Source of the DNA: Chitinophaga sp.
Lineage (GTDB): Bacteria; Bacteroidota; Bacteroidia; Chitinophagales; Chitinophagaceae
NCBI RefSeq assembly: GCF_019236475.1
Contig: NZ_JAFAIX010000003.1
Span: 248,001-312,000 of the forward strand
DNA length: 64,000 bases
Reading direction: 5' to 3'
Below, piece by piece: positions 43,569 to 51,784 of this stretch. Made by a program: the position numbers and the translations under genes. The stretch's first letter is position 1. The number at the start of each line of letters is the position of its first letter. A model generated the notes under the pieces. The model had not been told where the DNA came from. It made no database searches and saw only the letters and a program-made list of their open reading frames with translations.

Positions 43569-44144
43569 ATGAAGCAAGAAATTGTTAACAGATTGAAGGC
43601 AAGTATTGCCGTAAAGGAAGCTATCGCTCAGGATGAACAACTGCTGGAAACCATCCGGCAAGTGGCGGATGTAATTACCCACAGCCTCCGCGAAGACCAT
43701 AAAATTCTGTTCTGCGGAAACGGAGGCAGCGCCGCGGATGCCCAGCACCTCGCCGCCGAATTCTCCGGCAGATTCTATAAAGATCGTACCCCACTCTATG
43801 CGGAAGCACTGCATTGCAACTCTTCCTACATGACAGCCGTGGGCAACGACTATGGATACGACCAAGTATACGCACGTATCCTGCGCGGCATCGGCCGCAA
43901 AGGCGATGTACTGGTATGTATTTCCACCTCCGGTAATTCCTCCAATATCCTGGAAGCCATGAAAGTGGCCAAAGCACAAGGCATGATCATCGTTAGCATG
44001 ACTGGCCAAACCGGCGGAAAAATGAAAGATGGCAGCGATTACCTGCTCAATATGCCCTCCACTGATACGCCTCGCATCCAAGAAGCGCATATCACTACCG
44101 GTCATATCATCTGTGAAATAGTAGAAAACAACCTGTTCTCCTAA
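43569..44144 (+). CDS. gmhA: Sedoheptulose 7-phosphate isomerase GmhA
   Basis: 191 residues. SIS domain with ILFCGNGGSAADAQHLAAEF (phosphosugar loop), NDYGYDQVYARIL, VCISTSGNSSNI and IQEAHITTGHIICEIVE, in which the Glu and His are the catalytic pair in characterised GmhA. It converts sedoheptulose 7-phosphate to D-glycero-D-manno-heptose 7-phosphate, the first step. Starts 14 bases after hddA and ends in an overlap with hddC. Confidence 0.92.
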   Translation: MKQEIVNRLKASIAVKEAIAQDEQLLETIRQVADVITHSLREDHKILFCGNGGSAADAQHLAAEFSGRFYKDRTPLYAEALHCNSSYMTAVGNDYGYDQVYARILRGIGRKGDVLVCISTSGNSSNILEAMKVAKAQGMIIVSMTGQTGGKMKDGSDYLLNMPSTDTPRIQEAHITTGHIICEIVENNLFS

Positions 44145-44845
44145 TGACAACAGAATGTATCGTACTGGCGGGTGGCCTCGGTACCCGCCTTCGCAGTGCA
44201 GTTGCTGACAAACCAAAGTGCATGGCGCCCATAGGTGACCAGCCTTTCCTTTTCTACCTCCTGCATTACCTACACCAACAGGGAATTACCCATGCTATCC
44301 TCTCTCTCGGCTATAAAGCCGAACAAGTGATAGACTGGTGTAATAGCCAACGGTTGCCCTTACGCGTATCTTTCGCCATAGAACCAGAACCCCTTGGCAC
44401 TGGCGGCGGCATCGTATACGCGCTAGGAAAAGTAGAAGGGGATAATGTCTTCATCGTTAACGGAGATACTTATTTTGATGTGAACCTCCCCGCATTCGAT
44501 GCGTTCCATCAATCGCATAAAAGCCACCTTTCCTTAGCGCTGAAGCCGATGGTGCAGTTCGACCGCTATGGCACTGTTTCACAGGATGAAAATGCCCTCA
44601 TCACCGCTTTCAGAGAGAAACAATTCATGGAAGCAGGACTGATCAATGGCGGCGTTTATCTTACCAGCGCCACCTATCTGAAGAGTCTCCAATTACCGGG
44701 AAAGTTCTCTTTCGAAAAAGAAGTACTAGAACCAATGGCAGCCAGCCAACAGCTCTACGGCTTTATCAGCGATACCTATTTTATCGATATCGGTATTCCA
44801 GAAGATTATCAGGCTGCTGCCAGATACCTTCCGTATAACCATTAA
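44144..44845 (+). CDS. hddC: D-glycero-D-manno-heptose 1-phosphate guanylyltransferase, HddC-like
   Basis: 233 residues, Rossmann-like nucleotidyltransferase. N-terminal VLAGGLGTRLRSAVADKPKC is the nucleotide-binding loop; NGDTYFD has the metal-binding Asp; EPEPLGTGGGIVYAL fits sugar 1-phosphate uridylyl/guanylyltransferases of the HddC group. It forms GDP-heptose, the last step. Its ATG overlaps the gmhA stop by one base. Could in principle act on mannose 1-phosphate, but the surrounding genes favour heptose. Confidence 0.85.
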   Translation: MTTECIVLAGGLGTRLRSAVADKPKCMAPIGDQPFLFYLLHYLHQQGITHAILSLGYKAEQVIDWCNSQRLPLRVSFAIEPEPLGTGGGIVYALGKVEGDNVFIVNGDTYFDVNLPAFDAFHQSHKSHLSLALKPMVQFDRYGTVSQDENALITAFREKQFMEAGLINGGVYLTSATYLKSLQLPGKFSFEKEVLEPMAASQQLYGFISDTYFIDIGIPEDYQAAARYLPYNH

Positions 44846-44860
44846 CGTTAGTATTCAATC

Positions 44861-45397
44861 ATGACCTTATTTCTGGACAGGGACGGTGTCATCAACGACG
44901 AAATTAAAGGCGGATACGTCCTGCAATGGGATATGTTCCGCTTCAGCGATGGCGTGCTCCAAGCACTCAGTATCCTCCACCATCACTTTGATCGTATTGT
45001 CATCGTCACCAACCAGCGCTGCATCGGACGCGGCCTTCTCACTCCCGCAGGTTTGGACAATATCCATTCCCATATGCTAGCTGAAATCCGCCAGCATGGC
45101 GGTCGTATCGATAAAATTTACTACTGCCCAGACGTGGATAATGACAGCCCTTGTCGTAAACCACAAAATGGAATGGCATTTCAAGCCAAGGAAGACTTCC
45201 CCGAGATCGATTTCAATCAATCAATAATGGTTGGCAATACAATGGGAGATATGCAATTCGGACGTAACCTGGGGATGAAAACAGTTTTCATCCCCTCCAC
45301 CCTTCCGGATATGCAGGTTCCACACCCACTGATCGATCAAAGATGTGATTCCCTGCTCGATTTTGCCAGGAGCCTTCCATCATTAGCAAGACAATAA
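44861..45397 (+). CDS. gmhB: D-glycero-alpha-D-manno-heptose 1,7-bisphosphate 7-phosphatase GmhB
   Basis: 178 residues. HAD family type III: FLDRDGVIND with nucleophile Asp6 and Asp8, IVTNQRCIGRGL, zinc-site-like YYCPDVDNDSPCRKPQNGM, and VGNTMGDMQFGRNLGMKTVF with the acidic metal ligand. It removes the 7-phosphate after HddA action. Fifteen bases after hddC. Together with the preceding three genes it completes the GDP-heptose pathway. Confidence 0.9.
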   Translation: MTLFLDRDGVINDEIKGGYVLQWDMFRFSDGVLQALSILHHHFDRIVIVTNQRCIGRGLLTPAGLDNIHSHMLAEIRQHGGRIDKIYYCPDVDNDSPCRKPQNGMAFQAKEDFPEIDFNQSIMVGNTMGDMQFGRNLGMKTVFIPSTLPDMQVPHPLIDQRCDSLLDFARSLPSLARQ

Positions 45398-45423
45398 TTT
45401 CGTCCTGTAACCGTATAATAAGT

Positions 45424-46413
45424 ATGGTAAAAAAAATATTACTGTTTATCCTACTCTCCTGCCCTATCCTGCAAGCACAAGCCCAGGTACCAAACGCCGC
45501 GTCTAAAGCGCACTTGCGACACTACCAGGATACCCTGCAGCAGTTAAGCCAGGAAATCTTCAGCGGAAAAGGCGATGACGGCCGCCAGCAAGCCTGCGAT
45601 GCCTTTATCCCAACCCTCGTACGAGCACTGAAGAGCAAATACTCCTTTAAATATCGGTTCGATTCGCTGCGAACAGTCTCTATTCAATATCCGACAGACA
45701 GTTCCTTCCGTATCTTTACCTGGGCATTGGAAAGGGAAAATGGCTTCTATCGCCACTATGGCGCCATCCAGATGAATACTCCGGATGGTCAACTGAAGCT
45801 CTTTCCACTCTTCGATGCCTCTGATTATATGACCAATCCGGATACCATCACAGATAACAAATCCTGGTATGGTTGCCTCTATTATCGGATTGAACAAAAA
45901 CATTACTTCAACAAGGAATATTATACCCTCTTCGGCTGGGATGCAAATAATCCACGCAGCCAGAAGAAAATCATTGAAATGCTGACCTTCAAAAACGGAC
46001 AACCAGTATTTGGCGGGCCTTTCTTCAGTTTCAGTCAGGATAGCGTGAAACAGCCTACCAGGAATAGGTTTATCCTGGAATACAAAAAGGAAAGCAGCAT
46101 TAGCCTGAATTACAATAAAGAAAAAGACATGATCATATTTGATCACCTTATTTCTGAAAGTAATGAGCCGGAGAAGAAATTTACCCTGGTGTCAGATATG
46201 GACTACGAAGGCTTCAAATGGATGATGGGACAATGGATACATGTAGAAAAGATCTTTCACGATGCTATCCCGCTAGGGCAAGGTCCTCCAGTTCCACAAC
46301 CTATGGACGTTAAAAAGAAAAGCATGACGAATCCAAAAAGCGTGGATGATTACAACCAGGAAGCGGCACCAGCCAAGCAACCAACAGGCATTAAAAAGCC
46401 TAAGCAAAAATAA
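45424..46413 (+). CDS. Secreted hypothetical protein
   Basis: 329 residues with signal peptide MVKKILLFILLSCPILQAQA. The mature part mixes helix and strand (IPTLVRALKSKYSFKYRFDS, FRIFTWALERENGFYRHYGA, KQKHYFNKEYYTLFGWDANN-like segments) and ends in a lysine/proline-rich low-complexity tail. I cannot name a family; similar proteins with the RIFTW-E-GFYRHYGAIQ pattern occur next to housekeeping genes in Bacteroidota. It follows gmhB by 26 bases and is closed by a terminator, so it may share the heptose operon transcript. Confidence 0.7.
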   Translation: MVKKILLFILLSCPILQAQAQVPNAASKAHLRHYQDTLQQLSQEIFSGKGDDGRQQACDAFIPTLVRALKSKYSFKYRFDSLRTVSIQYPTDSSFRIFTWALERENGFYRHYGAIQMNTPDGQLKLFPLFDASDYMTNPDTITDNKSWYGCLYYRIEQKHYFNKEYYTLFGWDANNPRSQKKIIEMLTFKNGQPVFGGPFFSFSQDSVKQPTRNRFILEYKKESSISLNYNKEKDMIIFDHLISESNEPEKKFTLVSDMDYEGFKWMMGQWIHVEKIFHDAIPLGQGPPVPQPMDVKKKSMTNPKSVDDYNQEAAPAKQPTGIKKPKQK

Positions 46414-46428
46414 AAAATAAGCTGTAGC

Positions 46429-46466
46429 AAAAACGGGATGGACGTCGAAACGTCCATCCCGTTTTT
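46429..46466. terminator. Strong terminator
   Basis: AAAAACGGGATGGACGT / ACGTCCATCCCGTTTTT with a CGAA loop, 16 bases after the hypothetical gene's stop. Confidence 0.88.
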
Positions 46467-46475
46467 GTTTTTTTC

Positions 46476-46504
46476 GTCGTCCCTGCCCAGTGGGCAGGGA
46501 CGAC
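46476..46504. repeat. Intergenic hairpin repeat, copy 2
   Basis: GTCGTCCCTGCCC / GGGCAGGGACGAC, perfect 13-bp arms and AGT loop. Same CCCTGCCC core as the copies at 19911 and 49709; directly follows a terminator. Confidence 0.7.
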
Positions 46505-46550
46505 AGCTTGTTTTTCTTTTATTTCGTTTAGGCAAGTTGATTAAAGCGCG

Positions 46551-49500
46551 CTATTTCAGTTGTAAATGAGTAGAATCCGCAAATCCCTTTTTCATCTGTT
46601 CTAAACGAGCGATAATCTCATTACAGGATTGGCTATCTCTCGAAAAAGCATCTCCTAAACTGCCAGGCAAGGATTTGTAATACATTAATTGCTGATTACT
46701 GTTGCGGATCACCTCGTCCGCAATAGCATTCCCCTTGTTAATATCACCATTCAAGAAATAGGCGTAGGCATATTGTAAGGAAATAATATTATTATTAATG
46801 TCAAGCCCATAAGGTAATGTGGCTGCTGGCAGCATTTTATAGCCATAGTCAAGCACTTTGAGTGCCGTATCTTTCCTACCTTCCTGTGCCAGTGCAATAC
46901 CCAGTGTAGCATAACATCTGCGTATATCTAATAATATTCTGCGCCCGTTTTCGTCAAAGTAAGTACCCGGATGTTCCGCACCGCCAAAACGAAACTTGTT
47001 CATCAGGTTATTGTACATAGCGTCTATATTTACACTACTACCAAGTTCCGTTTCTTCTTTCTTAACAGGTACCAGGCGATAAGCCAGCCCTTCCTGACTT
47101 ACATAATTACCTAACCCCAATTCATAAGGCAACGGCGGTGAATAGTAAATAGGACGTTTCCAGTTGTTGGCAGCAATAATATTCAACTGGGCCAAGTCAC
47201 TTTTGTATAAAGTATTGGCCGTAATGTCAAAGGTCATCGGCGATACGATATGACTACTGTCTTTAGCCGATACCACACCACTTTTTACAATTGCATCCTT
47301 ATCTACCGGTAAGAAGAGTTTATGCGTAGGGAGATAATTGGTACCTTCTCCCACTGTAGTCTGGAGCTTATTATTATCATCCCCTATAAAAGCCATTATT
47401 TCATTCAGGTTGAAATAACGATCTTGGGGCACCTTACTAATATCATAAAAAGGAACAGCATTACGGTTTTCTCCCAAGTATTTATCTGGTGTCCAACTGA
47501 AAGGCACAGGATCGCTTTGATTTATTTTCCGTTGCATTTGGTTAATAGCCCAATCAGTACCTAGTAGACTCGTAACATTTACACGAACATCCGGACGGAC
47601 ATTCTCCACTTCTTGTGCGTACCACAGCGGATAAGTATTATTATCACCACCGGTAAAAAGAATGGCATTAGGTGCACAAGAATTCAGGTAATCAACCGCA
47701 TAATCCCTTGCTAATGTTTTCATAGAACGGTCATGATCATCCCATTCCTGTGAAGCCATCAATACCGGTACCCCCACCAAGCATATCAGTCCGGCGGTAA
47801 GGGCCGCTACTTTACCCGGCATTCTCTTTTTAATCCAGTCAAAAACCGCTAACACCCCTAATCCTATCCAAATGGCAAATGCATAGAAAGAACCAACATA
47901 AGAGTAATCTCGTTCCCTTGGTTGAGGGCCATATTGATTAAGGTATAAGATAATAGCAATACCCGTAAAGAAATGCAACAAGAACACGACTATCGCATTA
48001 TGACGATCATGTTTCCATTGATATAGTAGGCCAAATATTCCCAACAACAAGGGCAACATAAATAATCGATTATGTGCTTTATTCGCTTTCATGGCGTCGG
48101 GCAAAAGACTTTGGTCGCCCAATCGTATATTATCAAAGAAAGGAATACCTGAAATCCAGTTACCATCCCGCGCATTCCCAAGTCCCTGCAAATCATTCTG
48201 CCTTCCTGCAAAATTCCACATAAAATAGCGCCAGTACATCCAATTAAATTGATAGCTTACCAGCCATTTCATGTGATCTCCGAAAGTGGGCTTCTCATCT
48301 TTACCCAAACCTAACCACGACTGGTAAAAATCTACATATCCTGAAGAGTTGTCATTGTTCCAGGCACGAGTGAACAAGTGAATATCACTTGGATCATATT
48401 CGTAATCAATTTTTTTCCCTACCACATCATACTTACCTGTTTTCTCATTCTTATAATAGATGTCTCCTGTATTCTTATAGCCAGTAGGTTTGGATGTAAA
48501 ATCCGGACCACTTAGAATAGGCCAGGAACCATATTGGGAGCGGTCCAGATACGCTACTAGCTCTATCGGATTGTTTACCTGCTGCATATTAATAGCAGGG
48601 TTGGCATTGGCCCGTATCAGGATCATGAAATAGGAAGAATACCCTATTAAGATGAAAGTAAAACACAGTAACCCTAATTGCAGTAAATGGCGTTTCTTTT
48701 TCTGAGCCTGGTATAACCCTACCACTATCAATGTTGCCAGCAACAAGATGGCAAAAATAGCCCCAGAATTAAATGGCAAGTTTAAGTCATTCACAAACCA
48801 ACGGTCGAACCAGCCGATTACTTTTACCGTATCCTGTATCACTAATATTTGTACAACACCAGTTAGTACACATGCCAGCAAAAACGCGAGGATAGCGCCT
48901 TTGCGTGAATAGGAGTAACGACGAAAGTAATAGGTCATTACCAAAGCCGGAATACTAAGTAGACTTAACAGATGTACCCCTATAGACAATCCTATCAGAT
49001 AAGCAATCAGTATTATCCAACGGTCAGCATAAGGTTGGTCAGCCTGTTCTTCCCACTTAAGTATGGCCCAAAAAGCCATGGCTATAAAGAGCGGAGAAAC
49101 ACCGAAAACGATACCTTCTACCGCAGAGAACCAAAAGGAATCAGAGAAGGTAAATGCTAGCGCTCCAACGGCACCTGAAGCGATGATAGCAATTGTTTTA
49201 TCTAGACTAAGCTCTTCATCCTTTTTTTGAAATAGTCGGCGCCCCATATGGGTAATTGTCCAAAATAAGAACAGAATGGTAAATCCACTGCTTATGGAAG
49301 ACAAAAGGTTCACCTGTTGTGCCGCATGAGTATTAGGTACTACCCCATCCCAACTGCCACCAAACAATATGATGAATATCCTTCCCAACATGATAAATAA
49401 TGGGGCTCCCGGCGGATGCGATATCTCCAGCTTATAAGCACAGGGGATGAATTCTCCACAGTCCCAAAAACTGACCGTAGCTTCCCTGGTCATAATATAC

Positions 49501-49583
49501 ACTGTGCAGGCTATGGCACAAATGATCCACCCGGATATATTATTTATCCATTTGAAATTTTTAGGGGAGATAGTATTCTTCAT
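46551..49583 (-). CDS. DUF2723 integral membrane protein (protein O-mannosyltransferase-like)
   Basis: 1010 residues. The first half is a membrane domain with about ten to twelve segments; the first lumenal loop reads YIMTREATVSFWDCGEFIPC, then LEISHPPGAPLFIMLGRIF, the diagnostic DUF2723 sequence with an Asp/Glu pair and HPPGAP shared with PMT/GT-C enzymes and TMEM260. The C-terminal third is soluble and extracellular, with ILFTGGDNNTYPLWYAQEVE and helical repeats near the end. GT-C enzymes transfer sugar from a lipid carrier to protein on the periplasmic side, and lipid-linked donors could come from the glycosyltransferases upstream; that link is inference. Confidence 0.88.
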   Translation of the reverse strand: MKNTISPKNFKWINNISGWIICAIACTVYIMTREATVSFWDCGEFIPCAYKLEISHPPGAPLFIMLGRIFIILFGGSWDGVVPNTHAAQQVNLLSSISSGFTILFLFWTITHMGRRLFQKKDEELSLDKTIAIIASGAVGALAFTFSDSFWFSAVEGIVFGVSPLFIAMAFWAILKWEEQADQPYADRWIILIAYLIGLSIGVHLLSLLSIPALVMTYYFRRYSYSRKGAILAFLLACVLTGVVQILVIQDTVKVIGWFDRWFVNDLNLPFNSGAIFAILLLATLIVVGLYQAQKKKRHLLQLGLLCFTFILIGYSSYFMILIRANANPAINMQQVNNPIELVAYLDRSQYGSWPILSGPDFTSKPTGYKNTGDIYYKNEKTGKYDVVGKKIDYEYDPSDIHLFTRAWNNDNSSGYVDFYQSWLGLGKDEKPTFGDHMKWLVSYQFNWMYWRYFMWNFAGRQNDLQGLGNARDGNWISGIPFFDNIRLGDQSLLPDAMKANKAHNRLFMLPLLLGIFGLLYQWKHDRHNAIVVFLLHFFTGIAIILYLNQYGPQPRERDYSYVGSFYAFAIWIGLGVLAVFDWIKKRMPGKVAALTAGLICLVGVPVLMASQEWDDHDRSMKTLARDYAVDYLNSCAPNAILFTGGDNNTYPLWYAQEVENVRPDVRVNVTSLLGTDWAINQMQRKINQSDPVPFSWTPDKYLGENRNAVPFYDISKVPQDRYFNLNEIMAFIGDDNNKLQTTVGEGTNYLPTHKLFLPVDKDAIVKSGVVSAKDSSHIVSPMTFDITANTLYKSDLAQLNIIAANNWKRPIYYSPPLPYELGLGNYVSQEGLAYRLVPVKKEETELGSSVNIDAMYNNLMNKFRFGGAEHPGTYFDENGRRILLDIRRCYATLGIALAQEGRKDTALKVLDYGYKMLPAATLPYGLDINNNIISLQYAYAYFLNGDINKGNAIADEVIRNSNQQLMYYKSLPGSLGDAFSRDSQSCNEIIARLEQMKKGFADSTHLQLK

Positions 49584-49708
49584 GATGTTAATTGGAGTTG
49601 GGAATTCGAATTGGATATTATTAAAAATAGGAGACTATCCTGATATGAAAAGTTAAAATTCAATGAAAATAAAGGGGCTGCCACAAAAGAAGCCCCAACT
49701 CTTCTTTT

Positions 49709-49737
49709 TGTAGCCCTGCCCGCTGGGCAGGGACAAC
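49709..49737. repeat. Intergenic hairpin repeat, copy 3
   Basis: CCCTGCCC / GGGCAGGG core (49714-49721 and 49725-49732) around a GCT loop, followed by ACAAC. A weaker GGGGCT / AGCCCC stem lies just before it at 49674-49696. Confidence 0.65.
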
Positions 49738-49746
49738 GAAAAAGAT

Positions 49747-49782
49747 AAAGAGAGAGTGACGTCTGGACGTCATTCTCTCTTT
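49747..49782 (-). terminator. Terminator after the PEBP gene
   Basis: AAAGAGAGAGTGACGTC / GACGTCATTCTCTCTTT, one mismatch, 27 bases beyond the stop at 49809 on the minus strand. Confidence 0.75.
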
Positions 49783-49808
49783 ACCAAAAACGAGTAATGA
49801 AGCCTCTT

Positions 49809-50255
49809 TTATTTCCGCGAATAATAGGCAGTTAATAATCCTTTGGCTAATATATGCCCCCTCATGGCGGTGATCAATTCATGAAGACTAGCACCTCGTT
49901 GCAGCGAGAGCTGACAATCCAATGCAAATACTCGGAATTGATAACAATGTGCACCTTTAGGCGGACATGGCCCATTGTAAGTAGTATGCCCAAAATCATT
50001 TACCCCTTCTACTGCACCAGAATAATGCTCTTGTAAGAGGGAAGTGACGGGTATATTCCACGCCACCCAATGTGTCCATACCTTAGCTGGCGCATCCGGA
50101 TCGTCAACAATGATGGCCAGAGAAGCGGTACCTGGCGGTATATCATCGATTTCCAGTGGAGGACTGATATCAATACCATCACAAGTATATTGAGTAGGGA
50201 TTGTTCCTTTTTCAACGAAAGCAGCGCTACTGATACGGAGTGATACATTGCTCAT
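49809..50255 (-). CDS. YbhB/YbcL-family Raf kinase inhibitor-like protein (PEBP)
   Basis: 148 residues, the full PEBP fold: IPTQYTCDGIDISPPLEIDD, LAIIVDDPDAP, THWVAWNIP, GHTTYNGPCPPKGAHCYQFR and FALDCQLSLQRGASLHELI. The DPDAP and GPCPP(K)G-H motifs form the anion-binding pocket. No signal peptide; bacterial members are small soluble proteins of unclear function. Downstream of the SMI1/HEAT gene on the same strand (51-base gap). Confidence 0.9.
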   Translation of the reverse strand: MSNVSLRISSAAFVEKGTIPTQYTCDGIDISPPLEIDDIPPGTASLAIIVDDPDAPAKVWTHWVAWNIPVTSLLQEHYSGAVEGVNDFGHTTYNGPCPPKGAHCYQFRVFALDCQLSLQRGASLHELITAMRGHILAKGLLTAYYSRK

Positions 50256-50306
50256 AACATGCCATTATCTATAATAACACTGCAAGAAAGATCATAGTTC
50301 AGCTCA

Positions 50307-51656
50307 TCAATAATCCCTCTTTTTTATATCCGATAAGGTAAGGCCATATGTTTGAAGCCGCTGCCGTAGATTACTTAGTATATACCCCGTTTCCTCAGGA
50401 AACCGTTCTGCTACCAACTTATAGTGAGGTAATAACCGTTTATCTTTAATATCGCTTAATGCTTGTAAAGAAGAATGAATAACATTATTGGAATTATCAT
50501 GCAAGCCTTCAATGAATGTATCAATATAAACCGATTTGTGCTTAAGCTTCCCTAATGTATAAATGGCCGTTTGCCTGATACCGCTATTGCTGCTGCGCAG
50601 CATTGGAACAATCAATGGACCATAATCAAAATTCATTTCAAAGAGGAGATATGTACAAAATCGAAATGTTTCCTCATCTGTGATCTGATGGATATTTTGC
50701 GTGATATGCTCCCGCCATTCCTGGCTTTTGTCTTTTGCATACCAGAAGATAAACCGGTACACACACAATAAGTTCGTAGTGGTTACCAGATAAGGCTTGG
50801 CAACCTGGTAGTTAAACTTGCTAAGGATTTGTAGCCACAGCTCCTTATAGTCATCTGTAGCTGATTGATATTCCTTTTCGAAGATCTTAACAGTATCAGC
50901 ATCCACCTGATGTTTACCGAGAATTCCATTCAGGCAATCTAATTTAATGACCTTGTCCGAAGCACTCTTGTAAAGCGCTAGTAGCGTAGCTACAGGGCCG
51001 CCCATTCTATATCCAAACCAAGTGGGCTGCCCCTGTGTCAACTCTCCGGAAATGATTTCATCCAACCAACGTTCATACCAGTCTAAAAAAGTTGCCTCAA
51101 AAGTAAATATTGGTTTCTGACGATCCAGGTCCAAGTTCACTACTTTCCCCTCATGTGGTCCATTCAAAATTAATCCGTGTATATAGGTGCATCCCTGCGA
51201 TCCAATAGGCAGTATACCTGCATAAATAGATCCTAATGCAGCGTCGTAGTCTTCATCAGAAATATCATCGTCATTGATACTTTTAGTGAGGTCTTCCCAG
51301 TATTCATCTGTAAGATGCGGATATATTTTTACAGGCCGACGCAGGTACACGGGATCACATATTTCATTCAGATTTTCGCCCAGTGGATATATGCCATAGA
51401 ATGGGCCTGCGGCAGACTGAAGCTGAGATTTTCCCCCATTGCCTATCTTACACAGAAATGCTTTAAAACAGGCAGGTAAGGATATCTGGTGCGTTTTCTC
51501 AAACTCACTGACAGCGGCTTCATCCAGAGTTTCACCAATATGATATTGATGCGAACTAGCTCCGAAAACATGTCGGTCACTATCTATTTTAGCAGCTACA
51601 AGTAGCTTCTTTTTGATCCGCTCTATTTGTTCGCCAAACTGCAACATATGATTCAT
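50307..51656 (-). CDS. SMI1/KNR4-family protein with C-terminal HEAT-like repeats
   Basis: 449 residues. Residues about 40-205 look like a SUKH (SMI1/KNR4) domain: VSEFEKTHQISLPACFKAFL, CKIGNGGKSQLQSAAGPFYG, IYPLGENL and ILPIGSQGCTYIHGLILNGP. From about 250 on the chain is helical and ends in HEAT-like pairs (MLRSSNSGIRQTAIYTLGKL, LHDNSNNVIHSSLQALSDIK). SUKH proteins often neutralise polymorphic or contact-dependent toxins, but no toxin gene is adjacent. The fusion to HEAT repeats is less common. Could also be a general scaffold. It stands alone after the parC terminator. Confidence 0.75.
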   Translation of the reverse strand: MNHMLQFGEQIERIKKKLLVAAKIDSDRHVFGASSHQYHIGETLDEAAVSEFEKTHQISLPACFKAFLCKIGNGGKSQLQSAAGPFYGIYPLGENLNEICDPVYLRRPVKIYPHLTDEYWEDLTKSINDDDISDEDYDAALGSIYAGILPIGSQGCTYIHGLILNGPHEGKVVNLDLDRQKPIFTFEATFLDWYERWLDEIISGELTQGQPTWFGYRMGGPVATLLALYKSASDKVIKLDCLNGILGKHQVDADTVKIFEKEYQSATDDYKELWLQILSKFNYQVAKPYLVTTTNLLCVYRFIFWYAKDKSQEWREHITQNIHQITDEETFRFCTYLLFEMNFDYGPLIVPMLRSSNSGIRQTAIYTLGKLKHKSVYIDTFIEGLHDNSNNVIHSSLQALSDIKDKRLLPHYKLVAERFPEETGYILSNLRQRLQTYGLTLSDIKKRDY

Positions 51657-51700
51657 TTGTCATTAAAAATCCTATTACTAAAATATCTATAAAAAATTAA

Positions 51701-51734
51701 AAAAGCCGCTCCATTATTAGTGGTAGCGGCTTTC
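51701..51734 (-). terminator. Terminator after parC
   Basis: AAAAGCCGCTCCA / TGGTAGCGGCTTTC with a loop of 7 bases, about 50 bases past the parC stop at 51785. Confidence 0.75.
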
Positions 51735-51784
51735 TTAACTTTTTATTTGAGAACGCCCAACGCGTTTCTACTATCGTACAAATA

